Positions 51,915-61,422 of a stretch of 64,000 bases of DNA are shown piece by piece (the first letter of the stretch is position 1; every line of letters starts with the position of its first letter). The translations under genes were made by a program, and so were the position numbers. The notes below the pieces were generated by a model. That model saw only the letters and a program-made list of their open reading frames with translations. It had not been told where the DNA came from and did no database searches. Source of the DNA: Micromonospora sp. WMMD1102 (GTDB lineage Bacteria > Actinomycetota > Actinomycetes > Mycobacteriales > Micromonosporaceae); the NCBI RefSeq assembly GCF_029626265.1, contig NZ_JARUBN010000001.1:4154001-4218000 (forward strand), written 5' to 3'.

Positions 51915-52100
51915 CTAGGATCGCTTGGCCATATCCACGAAGCCGCCCCACTGCCGAGGGGTGAACGTCAGGACCGGCCCCTCCGGATCCTTGCTGTCCC
52001 GCACGAGAACCCGGCCGGGAACGTTGTCGGCCACCTCGACACAATTCGTACTGTCGCTACGTGTGGACTTGATCCATCTCGGGGCGGTGTTCACGTCCAT
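51915..52100 (-). CDS. DUF397 protein
   Basis: 61 residues: the DUF397 fold with WIKSTRSDSTNCVEVADNVPGRVLVRDSKDPEGPVLTFTPRQWGGFVDMAK. In actinobacteria these pair with WhiJ-type XRE/DUF5753 regulators and modulate them. Its ATG (52100) lies inside the end of the upstream DUF5753 gene (10-base overlap), confirming the pair. Confidence 0.92.
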   Translation of the reverse strand: MDVNTAPRWIKSTRSDSTNCVEVADNVPGRVLVRDSKDPEGPVLTFTPRQWGGFVDMAKRS

Positions 52101-52594
52101 TTCTCGGCCGTCCTCATGATCAGATCGAGGCATTGGTTGCTGGGTAGAGCGTAGTCCCGGATGGCCTCCCATGCGGCTTCCATCTCGGTGGTGGCATTCG
52201 GGTTCTCTACTACGCGACCCTCCAGATGTCCTTCGAGGAAGCCGATCGACCGGCCGTCCACCGTCGCGATCGCCAGTGGGCCATCCAGCCCCACGTAGGA
52301 GCCTGCGTCGAACGGGACGACCTGAACCCGCACATTCGGCTGTTCACATGCCGCGACCAGGGCTTCCAACTGATCCCGCATCACGGAAGCGTCCCCCACC
52401 CGGCGATGCAGAACCCCTTCGTCCAGCACCGCGACCAACTGGCAGGGATCGGGCCGCCGGTGCAGAATCTCCTGACGACCGAGCCTCGTAGCCAGCAGGG
52501 CGTCCACGGACTCGGCCCGAAGGCGTCGACCCATCAGCACCGCCCGCGCGCACGGTTCGGTCTGAAGGATTCCCGGGACCACCATCGCGGACAT
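52091..52594 (-). pseudogene. XRE/WhiJ-type regulator with DUF5753, N-terminal HTH missing
   Basis: 167 codons that contain only the DUF5753 ligand/partner domain: VVPGILQTEPCARAVL at the very start, RLGRQEILHRRPDPCQLVAVLDEGVLHRRVG, ACEQPNVRVQVVPFDAG and LPSNQCLDLIMRTAEKW. Full-length relatives have about 110 more residues with a helix-turn-helix upstream; here an in-frame stop lies six bases before the first ATG and no HTH is seen in any frame up to 52830. It may be dead or a partner without DNA binding. Confidence 0.75.
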
Positions 52595-52830
52595 AGCGTT
52601 TCACGTCCCCCAAATCACTTCGGTTTTGATGGTCATCTTCGATGGGATGCCGACCCGCTCCACGGGCTCGACCAGCATCTTCCGCCCTGCTCGGGTCACA
52701 GTCCAGGGTGGAATCCAGGCATTCATCCACCCCGTGACCTCCGACCCGGGTGGATGCCTGACGGGGGCGGCGCCGACAACGGATCTCTGGTGCCGCCCCC
52801 GTCGAACTCCACCGACGGAAGGCATCGATC

Positions 52831-53217
<387 letters not shown>

Positions 53218-53221
53218 TCCG

Positions 53222-53506
53222 ATGATCGGGCCGCAGGAGCGCTGGTACCGGCACATGCGCCGGAACGCCCGGCGCTATCCGGCCGGCCGGCACAGCCCGA
53301 CGCCGACGTACCAATGTCAGACCTGCCAGGATCCCTGGCCGTGCGCGCCGGCCCGGCTGGCTCTGCTGATCGGTTTCAAGGGCGACCGGGTGGGTCTGCT
53401 GATGTACCTCGCGGCCCACCTCACCCGGGCGCTGCAAGCCCTGCCCGAGACGCATCCGGCGCAGGTCGTCGGTCAACTGTTGCACTGGCTGCCCCGGCGC
53501 CGCTGA
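53222..53506 (+). CDS. small Cys/His/Trp protein of unknown function
   Basis: 94 residues: WYRHMRRNARRYPAGRHSP, a CxxC pair with nearby Cys (YQCQTCQDPWPCAPARLALL) and a helical tail (GDRVGLLMYLAAHLTRALQALPE). It is four bases after the previous gene and probably in one transcript with it. The cysteine spacing could bind a metal. Function unknown. Confidence 0.62.
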   Translation: MIGPQERWYRHMRRNARRYPAGRHSPTPTYQCQTCQDPWPCAPARLALLIGFKGDRVGLLMYLAAHLTRALQALPETHPAQVVGQLLHWLPRRR

Positions 53507-53599
53507 GCCATCGGCCGCCGGGCGCCGGGGTCGGTCGGCACAGCCGAGGCAGGATATTCTCCGGCCGTCGTCGTCGGACCAGCCCGGAAGGACCGCCCG

Positions 53600-54501
53600 A
53601 TGACGCAGGAGCCGGACCGTGCGACGCCATCGGCGACTCCGGTGTCGGACCGTCCGGAGGCGTCGACGACGGTGGCACCGCAACCGGTCGTACCCGGGAC
53701 AGCAGTGGCCGGTGACGGCTCGACCGGCGGGCGACTGCTCGCCGGCGGCGCCATAGTCGGGCTGGGCGTCTGCGCCGTACTGCCGATCCGACCGGAGACA
53801 CCGGTGCGGACAGCGATCGTCGCGGCGGCCGTCGTCGCGCTGGTCGGGATCGCCGTCGGGCTGCGCTCACCGGCCGCGCTGCGCGGCGCCACCTTCGTCG
53901 GGCCGCTCTTCGGCTGCTTCGCGGTCGGCAGCTTGGCCGGCTGGCCGCCCGCGCTCACCACCGTGCTGGTCTGCGTGCTGCCGTTGGCCTGTCTGCTGCT
54001 CGTCGGGCGGCGGGCGGGAGTGGCTCCGGCCGCACCGTGGCTGGCCCGGGGCCGGCTGACCCCGGAGGCACCTGGCTCGGCCTGGCCACCGTCCTGTTCG
54101 GAGCGGCGGCGCTGGTCACCTGGGCACTTGCGGTACGTCCCCAGCCGGCCGAATACCTGCGGGACCTGCAACGCCTCCCGCTCTGGCTGGCGATCCTCGG
54201 AATCATCGGGTTCGCCCTGGTCAACCCGGTGTGGGAGGAGATGCTCTTCCGGGGGGTGTTGCTTACCGAACTCGCCTCGGTCTGGGGCGCCAGGATCGCC
54301 GTGGTGCTCCAGGCGGTGCTGTTCGGCGCGGCACACCTCGCCGGCTTCCCGTCCGGGGCGGTCGGCATGGTCATGGCCGGCACCTGGGGGTTTGCCCTGG
54401 GAATACTGCGGCTGCGCACCGGCGGCATCCTGCTGCCGTACCTGGTGCACGTGACCGCCAACGCGGTGATCGGCACACTGGCGGTGCTGATCCTGCGCTG
54501 A
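53600..54501 (+). pseudogene. CPBP-family intramembrane protease, one-base frame break
   Basis: The frame from ATG 53600 (AAGGA upstream) gives several membrane helices up to WLARGRLTPEAPG; the adjacent frame from about 54066 continues GGTWLGLATVLFGAAALVTWAL, then the catalytic motifs WEEMLFRGVLL, LFGAAHLAGFPSG and HVTANAVIG. One G missing in the run at about 54063-54066 would give RLTPGGTWLG and a normal roughly 300-residue CPBP protease. Either mutation or sequence error. Confidence 0.82.
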
Positions 54502-54672
54502 ACCCGCGCCAAGGGCCTGACCCGGCGGCGCGCGGCTGGACCCGACAGCATGCGGGCCGGACCGGACGGCACCTGGCGCTGCCGCCGGTTCCGATGGCGG
54601 AGCGAGCGCGCACCCGGTAGAAACGTCTCGATCCCCTTCGTTCGATCGACGGGGTGCCGCCGGGGCGAACAA

Positions 54673-54684
54673 GAGAGCGCTCTC
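54673..54684. promoter_or_regulatory. LacI-type operator palindrome
   Basis: GAGAGCGCTCTC is a perfect 12-bp palindrome 41 bases before the start of the secreted beta-helix protein. It matches the centre of LacI-family operators in actinobacterial glycan-use genes, hinting at carbohydrate-controlled expression. Confidence 0.65.
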
Positions 54685-54724
54685 AGAACCACTCCGCGGC
54701 ATCCGGAAAGGACCGACGAACCGT

Positions 54725-56716
54725 ATGACGATCACCTCCCCCGGCCTCCGGCGGCGCCCCACACGCCACCGGCTCCGCCGGGTGCTCGTGCTCGGCCTGG
54801 CACTCGCCACCGCCGCCACCACGGCCACCACGGCCACCGGCGCCGCCAACGCCGCGGCCCACACGGCCACCGGCGCCGCCAACGCCTCCGCCCGCACGGC
54901 CACCGGCGCCTCCGCCCGCACTGCGACCCCCACCCCCGGTGGCATCCATTCGCCCCGGCCAGGTGCGCCGGACCTCGGGCGCAACGTCACCGTCTTCGAC
55001 CCGAGCATGCCGGTCAGCCAGATCCAGGCGACCCTGGACGCGACCCACGCCCGGCAGGTCGACGCCGAGATGGGCACCGACCGGTACGCGTACCTCTTCA
55101 TGCCCGGGACATACGGCAGTGCGGAGCAGCCGCTCCAGATCAGGGTCGGCTACTACACCGAGATCGCCGGACTCGGTGCGTCACCCACCGACGTCGTGAT
55201 CAACGGCAAGATCGAGGTCTACAACCGCTGCCTGGAGGGCGGCGGCACCGGCAACTGCATCGCCCTGGTCAACTTCTGGCGTACCCTGTCCAACCTGTCG
55301 CTGCACATCGTCGCCAGCGGCCAGGACGAGTGCCGGTTCACGGCGAACTTCTGGGCCGTCTCCCAGGCGGTCTCGCTGCGCCGGATGAACATCGACGGCG
55401 GCGGACTGTCCCTGATGGACTACTGCACCGCCGGACCGCAGTACGCCAGCGGCGGATTCATCGCCGACTCCGGGCTGCCGGCCACCACCAACGGCTCCCA
55501 GCAGCAGTGGCTGACCCGCAACAGCGAGGTGGCGAGCTGGTCGAACGCGGTGTGGAACCAGGTCTTCGCGGGCGTAATCGGCGCACCCGACGACGCCGGT
55601 TTCCCCGACCCGCCGTACACCACTCTGGAGACGACGCCGCTGAGCCGGGAAAAGCCGTACCTGTTCGTGGACGGCAAGGGCGCTTACCAGGTCCGGGTGC
55701 CGGCCGCGCGGCGGGACAGCCGGGGCGTCAGCTGGGGTGCCGGGCTCACGCCGGGGCGGACCGTGCCGCTGCGGGACTTCTTCGTCGCCCGCCCGTCCGA
55801 CCCGGTACACGTGATCAACCGTGAGCTGGCCCGGGGCCGGCACCTGCTGCTCACCCCCGGCGTCTACGACATCGCCCGGAGCATCGAGGTCCGTCGGCCG
55901 GACACTGTGGTGCTGGGCATCGGACACGCCACCATGACGGCCGCGAACGGCGCCGTTCCGCTGGAGGTCGCCGGGGTGCCCGGCGTGGTCGTCGCCGGGG
56001 TCACCGTGGACGCCGGCCCGCGCGAGTCGCCGGTGCTGCTCCGGGTCGGCAGCCGTAACGGCCGCAACCACAGCACCCCGGACAACCCGATCACCCTCTC
56101 CGACGTGTACTTCCGGGTCGGCGGCCCGCACATCGGCCGGACACACATCGCGCTGGAGGTGAACGCCGACCACGTACTGATCGACCACACCTGGGTGTGG
56201 CGCGGCGACCACGGCGTCGAGGGCTTCACCGAGGGCGTCAACGGCGACACCGACCGCTGGCGGACCAACACCGGCCGGTACGGCGCCGTCGTCAACGGCG
56301 ACCACGTCACCGCGACCGGCCTCTTCGTCGAACACTTCCAGCGGTACAACACGGTCTGGAACGGCGAGGACGGCGCCACTGTGCTCTACCAGAACGAGCT
56401 GCCGTACGACCCGCCGACCCAGGCGGACTGGATGAACGGCGACGTGGAGGGCTGGGCCGGCTACAAGGTCGGCGACCGGGTACGTCGGCACACCCTGCAC
56501 GGCGGCGGCGTGTACGTCTTCAACCAGAACAACCCGTCGATCCACACCGAGAACGGCTTCGAGGTGCCCCGCACGCCCGGTGTCCGGCTGCACCACGTGA
56601 TGACCGTCAACCTCAGCGCCGGCACGATCGACCACGTGGTCGACGGCGTCGGCGAGGCGGCCGACACCACCCGGGTCGGCGTACCGGTCTACCTCACGGA
56701 GTACCCGGGAGCCTGA
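54725..56716 (+). CDS. secreted right-handed beta-helix protein (pectate-lyase-like)
   Basis: 663 residues. A long signal region (RRPTRHRLRRVLVLGLALATAATTATT) and an Ala/Thr repeat (TATGAANA units, about residues 34-70) precede a parallel beta-helix: YLFMPGTYGSAEQPLQIRVGYYTEIAGLG, ALVNFWRTLSNLSLHI, PGVYDIARSIEVRRPDTVVLGIGHATM, HVLIDHTWVWRGDHG and GVRLHHVMTVNLSAGTIDHVVDG. The fold suggests polysaccharide binding or cleavage. I cannot assign a CAZy family. It lies downstream of a LacI-type operator. ATG 54725. Confidence 0.8.
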   Translation: MTITSPGLRRRPTRHRLRRVLVLGLALATAATTATTATGAANAAAHTATGAANASARTATGASARTATPTPGGIHSPRPGAPDLGRNVTVFDPSMPVSQIQATLDATHARQVDAEMGTDRYAYLFMPGTYGSAEQPLQIRVGYYTEIAGLGASPTDVVINGKIEVYNRCLEGGGTGNCIALVNFWRTLSNLSLHIVASGQDECRFTANFWAVSQAVSLRRMNIDGGGLSLMDYCTAGPQYASGGFIADSGLPATTNGSQQQWLTRNSEVASWSNAVWNQVFAGVIGAPDDAGFPDPPYTTLETTPLSREKPYLFVDGKGAYQVRVPAARRDSRGVSWGAGLTPGRTVPLRDFFVARPSDPVHVINRELARGRHLLLTPGVYDIARSIEVRRPDTVVLGIGHATMTAANGAVPLEVAGVPGVVVAGVTVDAGPRESPVLLRVGSRNGRNHSTPDNPITLSDVYFRVGGPHIGRTHIALEVNADHVLIDHTWVWRGDHGVEGFTEGVNGDTDRWRTNTGRYGAVVNGDHVTATGLFVEHFQRYNTVWNGEDGATVLYQNELPYDPPTQADWMNGDVEGWAGYKVGDRVRRHTLHGGGVYVFNQNNPSIHTENGFEVPRTPGVRLHHVMTVNLSAGTIDHVVDGVGEAADTTRVGVPVYLTEYPGA

Positions 56717-56793
56717 ACCCGGTCCACGACGGCGGCCGGCCGGCCGGGGTGTCCCCGACCAGCCGTCGGGCGGACTCCGCACTCCGCCGGGGT

Positions 56794-56839
56794 GGTGTGC
56801 GCAGTCAATGTCGTGGTAGCGACAGCAACTGCGCACACC
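56794..56839. terminator. hairpin between convergent genes
   Basis: GGTGTGCGCAGT (56794-56805) and ACTGCGCACACC (56828-56839) are perfect 12-bp inverted repeats with a 22-base loop. They separate the beta-helix gene from the convergent TetR gene and are the only terminator-like structure there. Confidence 0.6.
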
Positions 56840-56872
56840 CACCCGCCCGAACCAAGAGCCCGGCCCGCCCGG

Positions 56873-57457
56873 TCAGCGTGCGGTCAGGTAGCCGAGGGCG
56901 GCGCGGACCACCTCGACCAGCGGGCGCTCCTGGTGGTCGGTCCAGTACCGGGTGGCCGCGCGCAACGCGTGCAGGAACGTCCCGGCGAGCACCCGGGCGC
57001 GCAGCGGGGTCTCCGGATCGTCCGGCAGGCGGCGGGCGATCTCGGCGGTGAACTCCTGCTCCACCGTGCCGTACGCGGTGATCTGGTGGGCGGCGAGGCT
57101 GGGATGGTTGCGGATCAGCCGCCGCTGGGCCAGCCAGAGCGGGTCGAACCCGTCACTCTCCCGGGCCAGCTGCTCGGCCGCCCGGGTGAGCACGACCCAC
57201 GGCGGTTCGTCGAGCGGCTGCGCGTGCACCAGCGCGAGAAGTCGACGAATCCGCACCGTGTCCGGGTGGAAGAGCGCCTCTTCCTTGTTCGCGAAGTAGT
57301 TCGAGAAGGTCCGGCGGGACACGTCGGCGGCGTCCGCGATCGCCTCCACGGTCACCCGGTCGGGTCCCTGCTCGGCGGCGAGCCGGAGCGCCGCCCGGTG
57401 CAGTGCCTCCCGGGTGGCGGCCTTCTTCCGCTCCCGCCGGCCCACCGTCTCGTCCAT
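56873..57457 (-). CDS. TetR-family regulator of the drug exporter
   Basis: 194 residues. HTH REALHRAALRLAAEQGPDRVTVEAIADAADVSRRTFSNYFANKEEALFHPD, then a ligand domain with YGTVEQEFTAEIARRLPDDPETPLRARVLAGTFLHALRAATRYWTDH. ATG 57457. Divergent from the DHA2 exporter; a TGCGCA palindrome lies between them. Confidence 0.92.
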   Translation of the reverse strand: MDETVGRRERKKAATREALHRAALRLAAEQGPDRVTVEAIADAADVSRRTFSNYFANKEEALFHPDTVRIRRLLALVHAQPLDEPPWVVLTRAAEQLARESDGFDPLWLAQRRLIRNHPSLAAHQITAYGTVEQEFTAEIARRLPDDPETPLRARVLAGTFLHALRAATRYWTDHQERPLVEVVRAALGYLTAR

Positions 57458-57504
57458 CGCCCGACAGCGTACGCGGCGGTGACTTACTTCTCATAGCGAA
57501 AACT

Positions 57505-57517
57505 TGCGCAATGCGCA
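57505..57517. promoter_or_regulatory. candidate TetR operator
   Basis: TGCGCAATGCGCA is a 13-bp palindrome with an A at its centre in the 172-base gap between the divergent TetR and exporter genes. It is preceded by an AT-richer stretch (CATAGCGAAAAC). Likely the repressor's site. Confidence 0.5.
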
Positions 57518-57629
57518 CTGATCGAGAAATCCTTACCTGCGGCAAACCGACTGTCCGCAGAAGCCACCGGGGCAGCCTCGACCGTCCGCCGGGACAGATC
57601 GACTACCGAGAAGAGCTGGAGGCCGCGCG

Positions 57630-59470
57630 ATGAGCGCCCCGACCACACTCACCCCCGCGCCGCAAGCGGAGCCGACGAGCCATCGGCGTACCCTCGAGGC
57701 GCTCAGCGGCCTGCTGTTGGTGCTCTTCGTCGCCCTGCTGAGCAGCACCGTCGTCTCGACCGCGCTGCCCAAGATCATCGGTGCCCTGAACGGCTCGCAG
57801 ACCCAGTACACCTGGGTGGTCACCGCCACCCTGCTCACCGCGACCGCGACCACCCCGATCTGGGGCAAGCTGGCCGACCTGTTCAACAAGAAGGCCCTGG
57901 TCCAGACCGCCATCGTGATCTTCCTCGTCGGCTCGGTACTGGCCGGGCTCAGCCAGAACGCCGGCCAGCTGATCGCCGCCCGCGCCTTCCAGGGCATCGG
58001 CGTCGGCGGGTTGCAGGCGCTGGTCCAGGTGGTGATCGCCGCGATGATCCCGCCCCGGGAACGGGGCCGGTACAACGGCTACCTCGGCGGCGTGATGGCC
58101 CTCGCCACCGTCGGCGGGCCGCTGCTCGGCGGCCTCATCGTCGACACGTCCTGGCTCGGCTGGCGCTGGTGCTTCTTCGTCGGCGTACCGATCGCGATCC
58201 TCGCCCTGGTCGTCCTCCAGGCCACCCTGCACCTGGTGACGGTACGGCGGGAGAACGTGCAGATCGACTACCTCGGCGCGACCCTGATCGCGGCCGGGGT
58301 CAGCGTACTGCTCGTCTGGATCTCGTTCGTCGGCAACTCGTTCGGCTGGCTCTCCTGGCAGACCGCCGCGATGGTCGGCGGCTCCGTACTGCTGCTCGCC
58401 CTCGCCGTGCTGGTGGAGGCACGCACCGCCGAGCCGGTCGTGCCGCGGACATCGTCCGGCAGGGCACCACGGCACTGGTGATCGTCGCCAGCCTGGCGGT
58501 CGGGATGGCGATGTTCGGCGGCGCCGTCTTCCTCGGCCAGTACTTCCAGATCGGCCGGGGCTACAGCCCCACCGAGGCCGGCCTGCTCACCATCCCGATG
58601 ATGGCCGGAGTGCTCGTCTCGTCCATCGTGGCGGGACGGATGATCACGCGCAGCGGGCGGATCAAGCCGTACATCGTGTTCGGGGCGATCGTCCTGGTCG
58701 CCGGGTTCCTGATGCTCGGCGCCATCGACCACCAGACCTCCCTGGTCTTCGTCGGCGCGGCGATGCTGCTGGTCGGGATCGGCGTCGGGATGACCATGCA
58801 GAACCTGGTCCTCGCGGTGCAGAACGCCGTACCGCTCAAGGACATCGGCGCGGCGAGTTCCACCGTGGCGTTCTTCCGCTCCCTCGGCGGCACCATCGGG
58901 GTCTCGGTACTCGGTGCGGTACTCGCCCGCCGGGTCACCGAGCAGATCACCCACGACCTGACCGCGGCCGGCATCCCGGCCTCCGGCTCCGGCAGCGCCG
59001 GCGGCAGCCTCAACCTGGCCGGCCTGCCGGACCCGGTCCTGCACATCGTGCGCGACGCCTACGGCGACGCCACCGGGCACATCTTCCTGATCTCCGCGGC
59101 GATCGCGGTGGTCGGAGTGGTCGCCGCCGCCCTGCTCAAGCCGGTCACCCTGCGGACCAGCCTCGACCTGCTGGACCCGGCTACCAGCGCCGCCACCGCG
59201 GCCGGCGCCGTCGACGGCGCCCCGCCGACCGCCGAGCCGACCCCGTTCCGGACCCCACACCAGGCTCCTCGGACCCCGGGCCAAGCTCCCCACACCGCCG
59301 ACCAGGCTCCGCAAACCCCGGACCAAGCTCCCCACACCGCCGACCAGGCTCCGCGCACCCCCGACCAGGTCGAGGCCCGAGACCAGGCTCAGGGCCCAGA
59401 CCAGGTCCAGGCTCCGGACCGGGACGGTGGTCGGGGACGTCAGCGGTCCGGCACGAGGCCGGCGTCGTAG
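57630..59470 (+). pseudogene. DHA2-family MFS multidrug exporter, one-base frame break
   Basis: A drug:H+ antiporter with 14 helices. The first frame gives the N-half (LLLVLFVALLSSTVVSTALPKIIGALNGSQTQYTWVVTATLLTATATTPIWGKLADLFNKK, motif A) up to EPVVPRTSSG at about 58460; the C-half lies one frame away (DIVRQGTTALVIVASLAVGMAMFGGAVFLGQYFQIGRGYSPTEAGLLTIPM). One C missing near 58443-58448 would give EPVVPPDIVRQ and a full protein. The C-terminus has a (TPDQAPx)n repeat. It overlaps the convergent regulator gene by 31 bases. Confidence 0.88.
59258..59420 (+). repeat. tandem 21/42-bp repeats in the exporter tail
   Basis: Repeated units of the type CAAGCTCCCCACACCGCCGA / CCAGGCTCCGCAAACCCC encode a Thr-Pro/Ala-Asp-Gln-Ala-Pro heptapeptide six to eight times. 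The first 42-bp block recurs almost unchanged. The cytoplasmic tail it encodes is not part of the DHA2 fold. Confidence 0.75.
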
Positions 59471-60087
59471 GCCCGGACGATCGCACCGGCCCGGTCCCGG
59501 ACACCGAGCTTGAGGAAGATCGCCGAGACGTGCCCCTTCACGGTCCGCTCGCTCAGGTGCAGCGAACCGGCGATCTCGGAATTGTTGGCGCCCGCCGCCA
59601 CCAGGCGGAGCACCTCCCGCTCGCGGTCGGTCAGCGCGGTCACCGAGGATGCTCCCCGACCCGCCCGCCGGACCCGGACGAGTTCCAGCACCCGGGTGGC
59701 CACCTGGGGGTCGAACCACGAGCCGCCCCGGGCGGTGACCCGGATCGCGCCGGTCAGCTCCGCCGCGGGCGCGTCCTTCAGCACGAAGCCGGCCGCGCCG
59801 GCCTCGACCATGCCCCACAGCACCTCGTCGTCGGCGAACGTGGTGAGGGCCAGCACCGGCGGCGCGCCCTGGCCGGCAGTCAACTGCCGCGTCGCCCCGA
59901 TCCCGTCCAGCACCGGCATCCGGACGTCCATCAACACGACGTCCGGCGCCAGCCGGCCCGCGAGGTCGACGCCGGCCCGGCCGTCGGCCGCCTCGCCGAC
60001 GATGGCCATGTCGTCGTGGGCCGACAGGATCAGCCGGAGGCCGGCCCGGACGAGTTCCTGGTCGTCCACCAGGACGATCCGGATCAT
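59440..60087 (-). CDS. NarL/FixJ-type response regulator
   Basis: 215 residues. Asp8-Asp9, phospho-Asp54 (VVLMDVRMP), FVLKDAPAAEL with the conserved Lys, and the LuxR HTH (LTDREREVLRLVAAGANNSEIAGSLHLSERTVKGHVSAIFLKLGVRDRAGAIVRAYDAG). ATG 60087 overlaps the kinase stop (ATGA). Its 3' end overlaps the convergent exporter gene by 31 bases. Confidence 0.94.
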   Translation of the reverse strand: MIRIVLVDDQELVRAGLRLILSAHDDMAIVGEAADGRAGVDLAGRLAPDVVLMDVRMPVLDGIGATRQLTAGQGAPPVLALTTFADDEVLWGMVEAGAAGFVLKDAPAAELTGAIRVTARGGSWFDPQVATRVLELVRVRRAGRGASSVTALTDREREVLRLVAAGANNSEIAGSLHLSERTVKGHVSAIFLKLGVRDRAGAIVRAYDAGLVPDR

Positions 60088-61241
60088 CCCGCCTCCTCGT
60101 CGGCGGTACGCGGCACCGGCAGCGACGCCTCGACCAGCCAGCCGTCGCCGTCCGGTCCGGCCGACAGGGTGCCGCCGAGGGTGCCGGCGCGCCGGCGCAT
60201 GCCGTCCAGCCCGTTGCCACCGCCCCGACCGGCCGGGGCGGCAGTCCCGGCCGGAGCACCGTTGCGTACCGACACCGCGAGTCGGTCGGCATGCCGGACG
60301 ATCCGGACCACCGCCTCCGCCCCCGGCGCGTGGTGCCGCAGGTTGCTGACCGCCTCCTGCACGATCCGGTACGCCGCCAGCCCGGTGTACGGGTCGACGG
60401 ATCCGAGGTCGCCGACCAGTTCGCCGCGTACCGGCAGACCTGCCTCGGCCGCATCCCGGACCAGGGCGGCGACGTCCACCGCACCCGGCGACGGCGGTCG
60501 CGCACCACCGCCGTCGGCGGGATCGCGCAGCAGGCCGACGATCGCCCGGACGGACTGGAGACTGTCCCGGCCGACCCGCTCGGCCCGGTCCAGCGCCTCG
60601 GCCGCCGCCACCGGGTCGCGATCGAGCACCTGCCGGGCGCCGACCAGGTTGAGCAGCACGACGGTGAGCCCGTGTCCGATCGCGTCGTGCACGTCGTGCG
60701 CGATCCGGCGGCGTTCGGCTGCCGCCGCCGCGACGTCGAGCCGCTGCTGAGCCTCGGTCAGCGCGGCGACGAGACGCCGCTCCCGGCGCAGGATGCGGCC
60801 GATCAGCCAGCTGAACATCGTCCCGGTGCCGAAGAAGACGACGGCGGGATAGTCCTCGCGCCACGCCCCGTCGAGCCCGACGAACACCGCCGGCACGGCG
60901 ACCGCGCCGAGCGTGGCCAGCGCCTCGGCCGGCCACGAGCGACCGGTCGCCGCCAGCCAGGCCACCGCGAGCAGGGCCAGGAAGATGGCGCCCGGTGCGT
61001 CGTACCAGAGCGTGACCAGGGCCGGCATGCCGACGCCGAGTGCCGCCATCGGCCACGGCCCGACCCGGACCTGACCGGCCAGCAGCGCCCAGGGGACCAA
61101 GGCGGCGACGAGCATGCCGACCAGGCCGACGGTGATACCGCTGGTCAGGAAGACGAGCAGCGCCGCGGCCAGCGCCGCGAGCGGGAAGGCCAGTCCTGCG
61201 GCGGACGAGTCGCCCCAGGCCCGCAGCCCCGTCTGCTCCAC
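60084..61241 (-). CDS. sensor histidine kinase (HisKA_3 type)
   Basis: 385 residues. About five membrane helices in the first 150 residues, then RRRIAHDVHDAIGHGLTVVLLN with phospho-His185, YRIVQEAVSNLRHHAPGAEAVV (N box) and GNGLDGMRRRAGTLGG. The upstream 182-base gap to the MMPL gene contains a perfect 14-bp palindrome (61277-61290) that could be an autoregulatory site. Forms a two-component system with the next gene; the adjacent MMPL protein is a plausible target. Confidence 0.94.
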   Translation of the reverse strand: MEQTGLRAWGDSSAAGLAFPLAALAAALLVFLTSGITVGLVGMLVAALVPWALLAGQVRVGPWPMAALGVGMPALVTLWYDAPGAIFLALLAVAWLAATGRSWPAEALATLGAVAVPAVFVGLDGAWREDYPAVVFFGTGTMFSWLIGRILRRERRLVAALTEAQQRLDVAAAAAERRRIAHDVHDAIGHGLTVVLLNLVGARQVLDRDPVAAAEALDRAERVGRDSLQSVRAIVGLLRDPADGGGARPPSPGAVDVAALVRDAAEAGLPVRGELVGDLGSVDPYTGLAAYRIVQEAVSNLRHHAPGAEAVVRIVRHADRLAVSVRNGAPAGTAAPAGRGGGNGLDGMRRRAGTLGGTLSAGPDGDGWLVEASLPVPRTADEEAG

Positions 61242-61276
61242 GCCCGCAGACTACCGCCGTACGTCGCCGGGCACCC

Positions 61277-61290
61277 CGTACCCGGGTACG
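61277..61290. promoter_or_regulatory. 14-bp palindrome between kinase and MMPL genes
   Basis: CGTACCCGGGTACG is a perfect palindrome 36 bases upstream of the kinase start, in a region with further GGTACGGG/CCCGTACC-like repeats (to about 61330). It may be the binding site of the NarL-type regulator for both divergent genes. Confidence 0.45.
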
Positions 61291-61422
61291 CCCGGACCCG
61301 GTCCCGGGTACGGGTTCGGCGCCGCCGGACCCGTACCGGGAAGGGCCTGCGGTCCGATGTGGGCACCGGCGCCGGTCACGAGGATCTGACCATCCCCTCC
61401 GCACGGAAGTCAGGAGATCACC

